From: DASQDT01 sp036380435
Lineage (GTDB): Bacteria; Acidobacteriota; Blastocatellia; Pyrinomonadales; Pyrinomonadaceae
Reading direction: 5' to 3'
Length of the DNA stretch: 9,281 bases
NCBI GenBank assembly: GCA_036380435.1
Contig: DASVES010000003.1
Location: forward strand, 1-9,281
Under the pieces are notes generated by a model that saw only the letters and a program-made list of their open reading frames with translations, was not told where the DNA came from and did no database searches. This document shows, in pieces, positions 1 to 6,285 of the stretch (its first letter is position 1; every line of letters starts with the position of its first letter). A program made the translations under genes and the position numbers.

Positions 1-353
1 GTGATGTAGCGGTGGCCGCGGTGGCGGTAGAGACGCGCGTCGCGCGGGTGCTTGCGGATGCCCTCGGAGAAGATTCGGACGGCCTCCTCGAAGCGGCCCG
101 TGTAGGCCGTGCGGCGGCCGAGCCAGATGATCGCGTCCGCATCGTTCGGGGTCTTCTCGTAGCGCGCACGCGCTTCCGCCAACTTCGCTTCCATCTCGCG
201 CCGCGCCGCGGACGACGGCTCCGGCGCCCTGACCGGCACAGACGCGCACGCCGCGCCGGGATGAATCAGCCTCGCGTCGCGCTTCACCTCCTGCCCGAAG
301 GCCGCGTGCGCCGCCGGCAGGAACAACAGCAAGCCGAAAATTATTCTTATCAT
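1..353 (-). CDS. TPR-repeat protein with signal peptide, 3' part outside window
   Basis: Reading from ATG at 353 gives 117 codons open to the window edge, so the C-terminus is missing. The first 20 or so residues form a signal peptide: a basic start (MIRII), a hydrophobic stretch (FGLLLFLPAA) and a likely cleavage near AFGQ-E, so the product is probably exported. Residues 64-110 look like a tetratricopeptide unit, with A..IWLGRRTAY and a following FEEAVRIFSEGI helix ending in HPRDARLYRHRGHRYI. This wording resembles TPR proteins I associate with Acidobacteriota (recognition, not a search). It is the third gene of a minus-strand operon, 10 nt after the TPR/TonB gene. Its TGAGG site (362-366) overlaps that gene's stop with an 8-nt spacer. 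TPRs scaffold protein contacts; no catalytic function can be assigned. Confidence 0.8.
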   Translation of the reverse strand, partial: MIRIIFGLLLFLPAAHAAFGQEVKRDARLIHPGAACASVPVRAPEPSSAARREMEAKLAEARARYEKTPNDADAIIWLGRRTAYTGRFEEAVRIFSEGIRKHPRDARLYRHRGHRYI

Positions 354-361
354 ACGCGTCG

Positions 362-366
362 CCTCA
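362..366 (-). promoter_or_regulatory. Shine-Dalgarno site overlapping upstream stop codon
   Basis: On the minus strand TGAGG is made of the TGA stop of the TPR/TonB gene plus GG. It lies 8 nt before the ATG at 353. The overlap suggests that translation of the TPR gene is coupled to termination of its upstream neighbour, and it supports the chosen start. Confidence 0.55.
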
Positions 367-1611
367 GGGGAGTACGAAGTTGAGGATGACTACTCCCGTG
401 ACCTTCACGGGTTGGCCGGAGAGGCGCGTCGGCGAGAAGCGCCAACGCCGCACGGCCTCGACGGCCGCCGCGTGCAGCAGCGTGTGGCCGCCCACGGCCT
501 CCGCGACCGCGACCGCGCCCTCCTCGTCGATGGTGACCTGCACCGTCACCAGGCCGGAGACGCCAGCCTCCTTCGCCTCCTTCGGGTAGGAGGGCGCAGG
601 CTTCGAGACCGCCTTACCGTTGAGTACGCCGGCGGAGACCGTCACCCGTCGTCTGGGGGTGCCGCCCTCCTGCGTCGCCGCCGGCGGCGTGGGCGCGGGG
701 TACGGGGACGTGGCGCCTGACTCCGCCCTCGGCCCGACAGGGCCGACCCGCGCTCCCGCCTTTGGCACTTCCTCACGTTTTTCCGCCGCCCCTTCTTGCA
801 GCTTCGTGTGCCTCGCCTGGGCCTCGTCGGCCAGCCTGCCGTACTCGGCCTGCGCGGCGGCGTCGCCTTCCATCTGCGCCAGCTTGGCGCGCTCGCGCAG
901 CAGGTTGGTCTTGTACGACCAGGCGTTGACGCTGTCGGGGTTCAATGTGAGCGCCTGTTCGATGAGGCCCAGCCCCTCCCGCACGCAACCCTGAGCCACG
1001 TCGAAGTCGCGTTGCGCTCCGGGCTTCTTGTATCGGACGACAATCCCGCGGTCGCCCTGGTCAATGGTCTGCTTGTTTTCCTTCCGCTCGGTAATCTGGT
1101 AGCCGCAGTCCCATTGCTTACTCGCCAGAACGGTGTAGGCGTCGGAGCGCTTCCCATTCGGCGCGGATGGGTCAGTCGCGCGCGTCAGTATCCACCTGTC
1201 CTCTTTCTCCTTCTCCCCCAACAAACGGTAGAGGTAGGCCACGGCGGTGAAGGCGTCTTCATGGTGCTTCTCGTGGAACCTCTCATCGGCCAGGACTCTT
1301 TTGTACGCCGCGACGGCCGCCTCGGCTTTGGCCCGGTTCTCCGGCGCGTTGTCGTGCGGCCTGTACTGCTGGTGAAGGGCGCGGGCGATGAAGAGGGTGA
1401 GATGTTTACTGTGGGCGTGGCGCCTACCCTCAGGGTCGAGTTCGAGTGCCTTCTCGAAAAGCTTCTGAGCTTCGACGTAGCGGCCGGCCCTGTAGGCGCT
1501 CGCGCCATCGTTTATTAGACGTCCCACCTCCTCGCCGTCCGCAGTCTGCGCGCTGGCGACGACGGCGAACGCTAAGAGGAGGAACAGCACGGCGTTGATC
1601 GCTCTTCTCAT
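364..1611 (-). CDS. Exported TPR protein with C-terminal TonB domain
   Basis: The 415-aa product has a signal peptide (residues 1-21, MRRAINAVLFLLLAFAVVASA, cleavage near ASA-Q). TPR-like helices follow (about 33-60, DGASAYRAGRYVEAQKLFEKAL; also about 98-135 and 212-245). Next is a Pro/Ala/Gly-rich linker (about 283-318). The end is a TonB C-terminal domain (about 330-415), recognised by SYPKEAKEAGVSGLVTVQVTI, the AVRRWRFSP motif and a closing VTGVVILNFVLP. Classical TonB has an N-terminal membrane anchor and links ExbBD to outer-membrane receptors. Here a cleavable signal peptide and TPRs replace the anchor and no exbB/exbD is nearby, so a periplasmic structural or adaptor role seems likelier than energy transduction (inference). 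Two cysteines (169, 209) sit in the mid region. It is the middle gene of the operon, starting 12 nt after the DUF72 gene. The start is fixed by the TAAGGAG site at 1620-1626. Confidence 0.87.
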   Translation of the reverse strand: MRRAINAVLFLLLAFAVVASAQTADGEEVGRLINDGASAYRAGRYVEAQKLFEKALELDPEGRRHAHSKHLTLFIARALHQQYRPHDNAPENRAKAEAAVAAYKRVLADERFHEKHHEDAFTAVAYLYRLLGEKEKEDRWILTRATDPSAPNGKRSDAYTVLASKQWDCGYQITERKENKQTIDQGDRGIVVRYKKPGAQRDFDVAQGCVREGLGLIEQALTLNPDSVNAWSYKTNLLRERAKLAQMEGDAAAQAEYGRLADEAQARHTKLQEGAAEKREEVPKAGARVGPVGPRAESGATSPYPAPTPPAATQEGGTPRRRVTVSAGVLNGKAVSKPAPSYPKEAKEAGVSGLVTVQVTIDEEGAVAVAEAVGGHTLLHAAAVEAVRRWRFSPTRLSGQPVKVTGVVILNFVLP

Positions 1612-1619
1612 CGCTTCGA

Positions 1620-1626
1620 CTCCTTA
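1620..1626 (-). promoter_or_regulatory. Strong Shine-Dalgarno (TAAGGAG) overlapping DUF72 stop codon
   Basis: On the minus strand the TAA stop of the DUF72 gene (1624-1626) is the first part of TAAGGAG, a near-perfect anti-16S match, 8 nt before the ATG at 1611. The same arrangement with the same spacer recurs at the next gene junction (362-366), which points to translational coupling along the operon. Confidence 0.75.
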
Positions 1627-2379
1627 CACTTCCGAAAAGTCATCCGCGCCGGCGCCGCGCGCCAACTCCTGAAATCGCGTCGCGTCTTCGAGCATTCGCA
1701 CGTTGTTGAAGAAGACGTAGGAGGAGACGCGGCCGCCGCGCGGCAGCATCGAGAGCAGTTCTTCAAGCTCGTCCTGTTCGTGCGTATATCGACCGCCGCG
1801 CCGGCCGTGCAGACGGAAGTAGCACTCGCGCGGCGTGACCGTGCGCGTCTTGAGCGGATCGACGACGTGGACGAGGTCTAACTCCGAGCACAGTTCGCGC
1901 AACAACGCGTCGGGCCATTCGCCGCGCGGCTCCCAGTGGAAACGCAGGGCGCCGCGCTCCGTCGAGCGGAAGAAGGCGCGCAGGCGCGCGACGTTCTCGG
2001 GCGTCGGCCGAAAGCTCGCGGGGCACTGGAAGAGCACGCGGCGCGCCTTCAGGGCCTCGGCGCACGCGCGCGTCACTTCCCACGCCTCGCGGACGATCTC
2101 CGAGTCGCGAAACCCGCCGCACCCTTCGCGCTCCTCTTCGGTCAGCTCCCGCTTCAGGCGTCGGTAGGTGGGGCTGCGCGCCTCGTGTGTAATGAGCATC
2201 CACGCCTTGAGCGTGAACTCGAAGCCGCGCGGCGCCTCCGCGCGCCAGCGCCGCAAGGTCTCCACGCGCGGCGGGTGGTAGAAGGTCTGCTGCACCTCGA
2301 CGACGGGGAAGCGACTCAAGTACTCGGAGCGCGCCATCTGAAAGCCGCAGCATCCGGTTTTAACTTTCCGGGTAGCCAT
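1624..2379 (-). CDS. DUF72 (YecE-like) family protein
   Basis: This 251-aa cytoplasmic protein belongs to the DUF72/COG1801 family, which adopts a TIM-barrel-like fold and has no firmly established reaction. Family features visible here are the N-terminal strand KTGCCGF (residues 7-13), EVQQTFYHPP (28-37) with a following WR, FEFTLKAW (53-60) and ITHEA (63-67). Further on are VLFQCPASFRPT (115-126), RFHWEPRGEW (146-155), the strand VVDPL (172-176), YFRLHGR (187-193) and the C-terminal YVFFNN (221-226). The length matches the family. The ATG at 2379 is the only sensible start close enough to the first strand, but it lacks a clear Shine-Dalgarno site. It is the first gene of the three-gene minus-strand operon; its stop codon forms part of the next gene's ribosome site. 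There is no signal peptide, so a cytoplasmic enzyme is cotranscribed with two exported TPR proteins. Confidence 0.88.
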   Translation of the reverse strand: MATRKVKTGCCGFQMARSEYLSRFPVVEVQQTFYHPPRVETLRRWRAEAPRGFEFTLKAWMLITHEARSPTYRRLKRELTEEEREGCGGFRDSEIVREAWEVTRACAEALKARRVLFQCPASFRPTPENVARLRAFFRSTERGALRFHWEPRGEWPDALLRELCSELDLVHVVDPLKTRTVTPRECYFRLHGRRGGRYTHEQDELEELLSMLPRGGRVSSYVFFNNVRMLEDATRFQELARGAGADDFSEV

Positions 2380-2748
2380 TAACGGCGGTAAGCGTAAAAC
2401 AATTTCGACGAATCACAAAGCCCTTCGACCGTCCGCCGCTTTCGCCGTTCGTCGTGGTTGCCACTCTCCGCCGGTGCTCTCGAAATCCGCTTTGGGATTG
2501 CTGGAAAATTGAATCGTTTTGAAATGGCCCGCCGCCGCTGCCTCACGTAAAAATCTGTATCGAAAGCGGCCGAGGACACGTGCGTCGCGACCCGGCGACT
2601 TCGACGCGATAAATTTTTAATTGCTTCTGAAGTTGTGGGTTATGTGCGTCGGCGCGGCTTCGTCGAAAACTATCGCGGGGCCGGCATGGCCGTTGCAATT
2701 GGCGTCTTGGCAAACCGGAAATAATTCGCTAAGGGGAGCACTGCCAAC
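2380..2748. other. Divergent intergenic region, presumed promoter zone
   Basis: This 369-bp stretch separates the minus-strand DUF72 operon from the plus-strand small ORF and PBP. It is visibly more AT-rich than the genes (for example GATAAATTTTTAATTGC at 2608-2624). Both transcription units must be driven from here, but I found no convincing sigma70 pair. Toward DUF72, TTGTGA with TACGCT at 16-nt spacing is only half-consensus. Toward the plus strand, TTGGCG (2699-2704) with AATAAT (2720-2725) has a 15-nt spacer and would start transcription within the ribosome-binding site. I see no RNA gene or riboswitch. Confidence 0.5.
2731..2738 (+). promoter_or_regulatory. Shine-Dalgarno AAGGGGAG of the 56-codon small ORF
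   Basis: A purine-rich AAGGGGAG lies 10 nt before the ATG at 2749. It is one of the better ribosome sites in the window and the main argument that the short ORF behind it is translated. Confidence 0.55.
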
Positions 2749-2919
2749 ATGAGAGAAATGGTCAGCAGCTTCGCGCAACTCGCCGCCATCGTCATGGTTC
2801 TGATTACGCTGGCGCTCTCGACCGCGGCGGTCGCGCAGTGGGCCGAGGCCGACGCGTCGGCTCAGGGAGAAGGGGCCGCGCCGCTGGCGTTGCAGGTGGC
2901 CGCCGTCTCTTCCCGGTGA
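2749..2919 (+). CDS. Small secreted-type hypothetical protein, 56 aa
   Basis: The ATG at 2749 opens a 56-codon frame ending in TGA at 2917-2919. The translation begins MREMVSSFAQLAAIVMVL, continues through a hydrophobic ITLALSTAAVAQ, and ends in a short Ala/Gly/Gln-rich tail (ADASAQGEGAAPLALQVAAV). Residues 1-29 look like a signal peptide with an AVA-Q cleavage site, leaving a mature peptide of about 27 residues; otherwise it could stay as a single-pass membrane microprotein. There is no cysteine, so it is not a lipoprotein. A good Shine-Dalgarno site precedes it. It lies 66 nt upstream of the class A PBP on the same strand and may be its operon leader. I do not recognise a family. The minus-strand frame over the same bases has no such features. 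Confidence 0.55.
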   Translation: MREMVSSFAQLAAIVMVLITLALSTAAVAQWAEADASAQGEGAAPLALQVAAVSSR

Positions 2920-2985
2920 CAAGAATCTGGTGACGATTAAGACTTTATTCTCGACACACGCTGAAGGCGACGGCAACCACAACGC

Positions 2986-5619
2986 ATGGCAATCGAGATC
3001 ACATCAATTCCCGAGCAGCGGCGACTGCCACGCCTCCGGCGCGCCCGCTCCCTGAAAATCCGCGCGCAGGCCGAACGCGCCGACACGCGCCGCCGCCTGT
3101 TGCGCTTTGCCGCCATTGCTCTCGCCGCCGCGGCTTGCGTCTCACTCGTCACAGTTTTCTACCTCTATCGCTCACACGCCAGAGTCATCGACGAGCGCCT
3201 CGCCTCGGGCTACCTGACGAGCCGCGCCGGCCTCTACGCCGCGCCGCGCACGCTCCGTAAGGGACAGGGCATCACGAGCGCGCGCCTCGTCGAGATGCTG
3301 AAGCGCGCCGGCTACGTCGAGGGCGACGCGGGCGCAGGGATGCCGAGCGCCGTCTGGAGCGGGAGCTTCCGCGCGGGCGACGGACACGTCGAGATACTGC
3401 CGCGCCGCGCGCACGAAGCGGGCGGACGCGCGTCGTTCGGCGCGGTGCGCGTCGAGTTCAACAACCGCGGGCGCATCGCGGCGGTGCGCGGCGACGGCGC
3501 GGAGATCGATTCCTACACGCTGGAGCCGGAGCCTCTGGCGCAGGACGTGTCGATGAAGACGGCCGAGCGGCCCGCGCTCTCTTACGAAGATTTGCCGCCC
3601 ACGCTCGTTCAAGCCATCCTCGCCATCGAAGACCGTCGCTTCTTCGAGCACAACGGTGTGGACGCGCAAGGGTTGGCGCGCGCGCTCCTCAGTTGGGGCG
3701 ACGTAAAAGAAGATCAGAAGCAGGGCGGCTCAACCATCACGCAGCAGCTCGTCAAGAACACCTATCTCACGCCCGAGCGCACGCTCCGACGCAAGATGAA
3801 CGAGGCGATTCTCGCGACCGCGCTCGAACGCCGTCTGTCCAAGCAGGACATCCTCGCGCTCTACTGCAACGAGATTTATCTCGGGCAGCGCGGGAGCATG
3901 GCCGTGCGCGGCGTGGATCAGGCGGCGCGCGTCTACTTCGGTAAAGAGTTGAAGGAACTAACGCTTGCCGAGGCGGCGACGATTGCCGGCATGATCCAAA
4001 GCCCCGGCCGCTACGCGCCCGACCGCCACGCGGAGCGCGCGCGCCTGCGGCGCAACACCGTCATCGACGCGATGCTGCGCGATGGGGTCATCACGCCGGA
4101 GCAGGCCGCGTCCGCTTCGGACGAAGCAGTCAGCGTCGTCCCCGCGGAAGAAGCGAATGCCGCCGCGCCCTACTTCATCGACTACGTCAACCGCGCCGTC
4201 GAGGCGCGCTCCGGCGGCGACGAAGAGGAAGAGAATCACCTGCGTGTCTACACGACGATTGATCTGGAGTTGCAGCGTCTGGCCGAAGAGTCGGTCGCCC
4301 GCCAGCTCGAAAGATTAGAGAAGGTCTTCAAGGGCAAGCGCCGGCCGCAGGCGGCGCTCGTCGCGCTCGACCCGCAGACGGGTAATGTCCTCGCGATGGT
4401 CGGCGGCGGCTCCTACGCCGAGTCGCAGCTCAACCGCGTGACGGACGCGCGCCGACAGCCCGGCTCGGTCTTCAAACCCATCGTCTACGCCGCCGCACTA
4501 GAGAGCGGCATCTCGCCCGTCACACTCTCCGCGGACGCGCCACGCGAGTTCTCCTACGACTATCGCTCGAAGTACAAGCCGGCCAACTACGGCGGCGGCT
4601 ACTCGATGCGCGACGTGACGCTACGCACGGGCCTCGTGCGCTCGCTCAACGTCGTCACCGTGGACGTGGCCATGCGAACGGGCCTCTCGCGCGTCGCCTC
4701 CTACGCCGAACGACTCGGGCTGCCGCGTCCCGACGCCTATCCGTCGCTCGCGCTCGGCACGACCGAGGCGACGCCGCTCGAAGTGGCCTCGGCCTACGCC
4801 GTCTTCGCCAACGGCGGCTCGGCCGTCCGCGCGTCAGCCGTCTCGCGCTACGAAGACGTGATCGACCCGGCGGCGGCGACGAGCCGCGTCACGTCGCGCG
4901 AGCAGGTCATCAAGCCCGCGACGAGCTACATGATTACCGACATGCTCACGGCCGTCGTCGATCACGGCACGGCGCGCGCGGCGCGCGGCGTCCTCAATGG
5001 CGTGGCCATCGCCGGCAAGACCGGGACGAGTCGCGACGGCTGGTTCGCCGGCTACACGCCGAACCTCGTCTGCGTCGTCTGGGTGGGCTTCGACGACAAC
5101 GAGCAGTTGGGACTCACGGGCGCGGACTCGGCCTTGCCCGCGTGGGTCGATTTCATGCGCGGGGCCACGGAGCTGCGGCCCGAACTCGGCGGCGAGCACT
5201 TCGCCCGCCCGGCCTCGATCACGACCGTGGAGATCGACGCCGAGACCGGGCTGCTCGCCTCCGACTCGTGCCCGCACCGCGAGCGCATCGCCGTCTCGCC
5301 CGCGCTCGCCCCGCAGTCCGCCTGCCTCACGCACATGGAGGGGTACGGCGAACTCGCCGTTGCGGGCGCTGCCGATTACTACGACTCGTCGATGATCGAG
5401 GCCGAAGTGAACAACCTCGAAGACGCCGCCGCTGACGATTCCGCCCGGCCGCGTCTGCCCGAACCGATGTCCGTCTCCGACGATTCTATGCCGGCTCCGA
5501 GGCCGAAGCCGGTGACCGCCGTGCGCGTCGAGCGCGGCAGGAACGGACGGCCCGTGCTCACGAACGAGGTTCGCGTCTACGAGACGGAGGGCGCGGGCAG
5601 CAAGGGCTGGAATCATTGA
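2986..5619 (+). CDS. Bifunctional class A penicillin-binding protein (PBP1b-like)
   Basis: The 877-aa inner-membrane enzyme polymerises lipid II into glycan strands and cross-links them. A basic cytoplasmic N-terminus precedes one membrane helix (about 41-61). Residues about 75-165 resemble the UB2H region of PBP1b (SRAGLYAAP...G...LVEMLKRAGYVE). The GT51 glycosyltransferase follows, with AIEDRRFFEHNGVD (catalytic Glu215), GGSTITQQLVKN (247-258) and RRKMNEA, where Glu273 is the likely second acidic residue. The transpeptidase has all three motifs: S494-V-F-K, S553-L-N and K678-T-G-T-S. The tail beyond about 740 includes Cys762 and Cys780 and an acidic then Pro/Arg-rich low-complexity segment. 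Length and domain order fit PBP1b. The start has only a weak GAAGG 18 nt away, so translation may depend on the upstream small ORF. Transcription probably ends at the 5733-5815 hairpin. Confidence 0.95.
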   Translation: MAIEITSIPEQRRLPRLRRARSLKIRAQAERADTRRRLLRFAAIALAAAACVSLVTVFYLYRSHARVIDERLASGYLTSRAGLYAAPRTLRKGQGITSARLVEMLKRAGYVEGDAGAGMPSAVWSGSFRAGDGHVEILPRRAHEAGGRASFGAVRVEFNNRGRIAAVRGDGAEIDSYTLEPEPLAQDVSMKTAERPALSYEDLPPTLVQAILAIEDRRFFEHNGVDAQGLARALLSWGDVKEDQKQGGSTITQQLVKNTYLTPERTLRRKMNEAILATALERRLSKQDILALYCNEIYLGQRGSMAVRGVDQAARVYFGKELKELTLAEAATIAGMIQSPGRYAPDRHAERARLRRNTVIDAMLRDGVITPEQAASASDEAVSVVPAEEANAAAPYFIDYVNRAVEARSGGDEEEENHLRVYTTIDLELQRLAEESVARQLERLEKVFKGKRRPQAALVALDPQTGNVLAMVGGGSYAESQLNRVTDARRQPGSVFKPIVYAAALESGISPVTLSADAPREFSYDYRSKYKPANYGGGYSMRDVTLRTGLVRSLNVVTVDVAMRTGLSRVASYAERLGLPRPDAYPSLALGTTEATPLEVASAYAVFANGGSAVRASAVSRYEDVIDPAAATSRVTSREQVIKPATSYMITDMLTAVVDHGTARAARGVLNGVAIAGKTGTSRDGWFAGYTPNLVCVVWVGFDDNEQLGLTGADSALPAWVDFMRGATELRPELGGEHFARPASITTVEIDAETGLLASDSCPHRERIAVSPALAPQSACLTHMEGYGELAVAGAADYYDSSMIEAEVNNLEDAAADDSARPRLPEPMSVSDDSMPAPRPKPVTAVRVERGRNGRPVLTNEVRVYETEGAGSKGWNH

Positions 5620-5664
5620 AACGCGCGGGCGGGACACGCCTCGTGCGACCCTGAGACGAAGCCA

Positions 5665-5710
5665 GCCGCGTAGCGGCGACAGAATGTAGCCCACAGCGCG
5701 AGCCGTGGGG
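5665..5710 (+). repeat. REP-like palindromic unit 1 of composite repeat
   Basis: The unit contains a small hairpin GCCGC-GTA-GCGGC (5665-5677), a linker GACAGAATGTAG and a second hairpin, CCCACAGC-GCGA-GCCGTGGG, with a single mismatched pair. Bases 5681-5709 are the reverse complement of 5829-5857 with one mismatch (5695). In this orientation the loop GCGA would be a GNRA tetraloop if transcribed. Confidence 0.8.
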
Positions 5711-5732
5711 ACAAGACGCCGTAAAGATTTGG

Positions 5733-5815
5733 AAGCCCCGGAGGGGCGAAAGAACATCGAGCTTGATTATGTGCAAGCTCGATGTTCTTTCGCCCCTCCG
5801 GGGCTTTCGTTTTTT
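5733..5815 (+). terminator. 33-bp perfect hairpin with T6 tract; probable PBP terminator
   Basis: Bases 5733-5765 are the exact reverse complement of 5774-5806, with an 8-nt loop (ATTATGTG, 5766-5773). Six Ts follow at 5810-5815. The stem is far longer than an ordinary intrinsic terminator and contains two copies of the repeat head GCCCCGGAGGGGCGAAAGAA in opposite orientations. It is therefore best seen as a repeat element positioned to work as a terminator. It lies 114 nt after the PBP stop and before convergent acpS. The T-tract favours plus-strand termination; the minus side lacks a comparable U-run. Confidence 0.8.
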
Positions 5816-5828
5816 AACTCGACGCTGA

Positions 5829-5874
5829 CCCACGGCTCGCGCCGTGGGCTACATTCTTCCGCCCCTGACGGGGC
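5829..5874 (-). repeat. REP-like palindromic unit 3, inverted copy of unit 1
   Basis: Read on the minus strand, this unit has the hairpin GCCCC-GTCA-GGGGC (5874-5861), the linker GGAAGAATGTAG and a perfect 8-bp hairpin, CCCACGGC-GCGA-GCCGTGGG. It mirrors unit 1 around the 5766-5773 loop, with 23-nt spacers on both sides (5711-5733 and 5806-5828), so the entire 5665-5874 block is one imperfect palindrome. Confidence 0.8.
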
Positions 5875-5901
5875 TGACGACACACGCGGCCGAAATTTCG
5901 T

Positions 5902-6285
5902 CTAACTAAATTTCTCTAAAATCACCTGTGCGACGGCGTGCTCGGACGTGTGAGAGATGGAGAGGTGTGCGAGCGTGGCGCCGAGGCGGCGGAAGATTTC
6001 GCGCGCCTCGCCGTGGAAGAGGAGCGCCGGCTCGCCCGTCTCCTGCCGGATGACCTCCACGTCGTGCCACGTGATACGGCCGCGCCATCCCGTGCCGAGC
6101 GCCTTGAGCGCCGCCTCCTTCGCGGCGAAACGCGCGGCGAAGTGCTGCGCCGACGCCGCTCCGCGCCCCTCGCAGTAGGCGCGCTCGCCCTCCGTGAAGA
6201 GGCGAGCGCGCAGGCGCGGCGTGCGCGCCAACGCTTGGCGCACGCGCCCGACTTCGATAATGTCTATGCCGATGGAGACGATCAC
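5902..6285 (-). CDS. acpS: Holo-[acyl-carrier-protein] synthase AcpS
   Basis: This 127-aa cytoplasmic enzyme transfers 4'-phosphopantetheine from CoA to a serine of apo-ACP, activating it for fatty acid synthesis. Family motifs are present: IGIDIIEVGRV (residues 5-15) with the Mg-binding Asp8, LFTEGERAYC (29-38), HFAARFAAKEAALKALGTG (48-66) with metal-ligand Glu57, the strand after WRGRITWHDVEV, and the C-terminal HLSISHTSEHAVA (107-119). Length is typical. The start is GTG at 6285: the first conserved strand begins four residues later and no ATG lies between. A longer open frame runs upstream to 6831, but it is only the antisense of pgeF. No Shine-Dalgarno site is visible before the GTG. Its 5' end overlaps that of divergent pgeF by at least 14 nt. 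Confidence 0.93.
   Translation of the reverse strand: MIVSIGIDIIEVGRVRQALARTPRLRARLFTEGERAYCEGRGAASAQHFAARFAAKEAALKALGTGWRGRITWHDVEVIRQETGEPALLFHGEAREIFRRLGATLAHLSISHTSEHAVAQVILEKFS

Noticed and set aside
796..1518. 240-codon plus-strand frame antisense to the TPR/TonB gene
   Set aside because: It has no motif, and the minus strand has a signal peptide, a TonB domain and a strong Shine-Dalgarno site.
2379..2579. 66-codon minus-strand frame ending TAATG into the DUF72 start
   Set aside because: The overlap with the start is tempting for coupling, but it begins at GTG without a ribosome site, is very Arg-rich with no domain and lies in AT-richer intergenic DNA. It remains possible as a leader peptide but unsupported.
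2749..2919. LpoB-like lipoprotein activator of the PBP
   Set aside because: There is no lipobox cysteine and the mature part is only about 27 residues, far too short for LpoB.
2617..2982. 121-codon minus-strand frame across the small ORF region
   Set aside because: It has no Shine-Dalgarno site, no domain-like composition, and is opposed by the plus-strand ORF with a good ribosome site and signal peptide.
4834..5757. 307-codon minus-strand frame antisense to the PBP and running into the repeat
   Set aside because: Long Arg/Gly/Ala-rich antisense frames are expected in GC-rich genes; the sense strand encodes clear PBP motifs.
5665..5874. CRISPR array
   Set aside because: The repeats are inverted rather than direct, have only two spacers that resemble each other when reverse-complemented, and no cas genes are nearby.
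6194..6259. Upstream extension of pgeF from ATG 6194
   Set aside because: The residues are Arg-rich, lie antisense to conserved acpS codons and precede the usual family start; there is no Shine-Dalgarno site.
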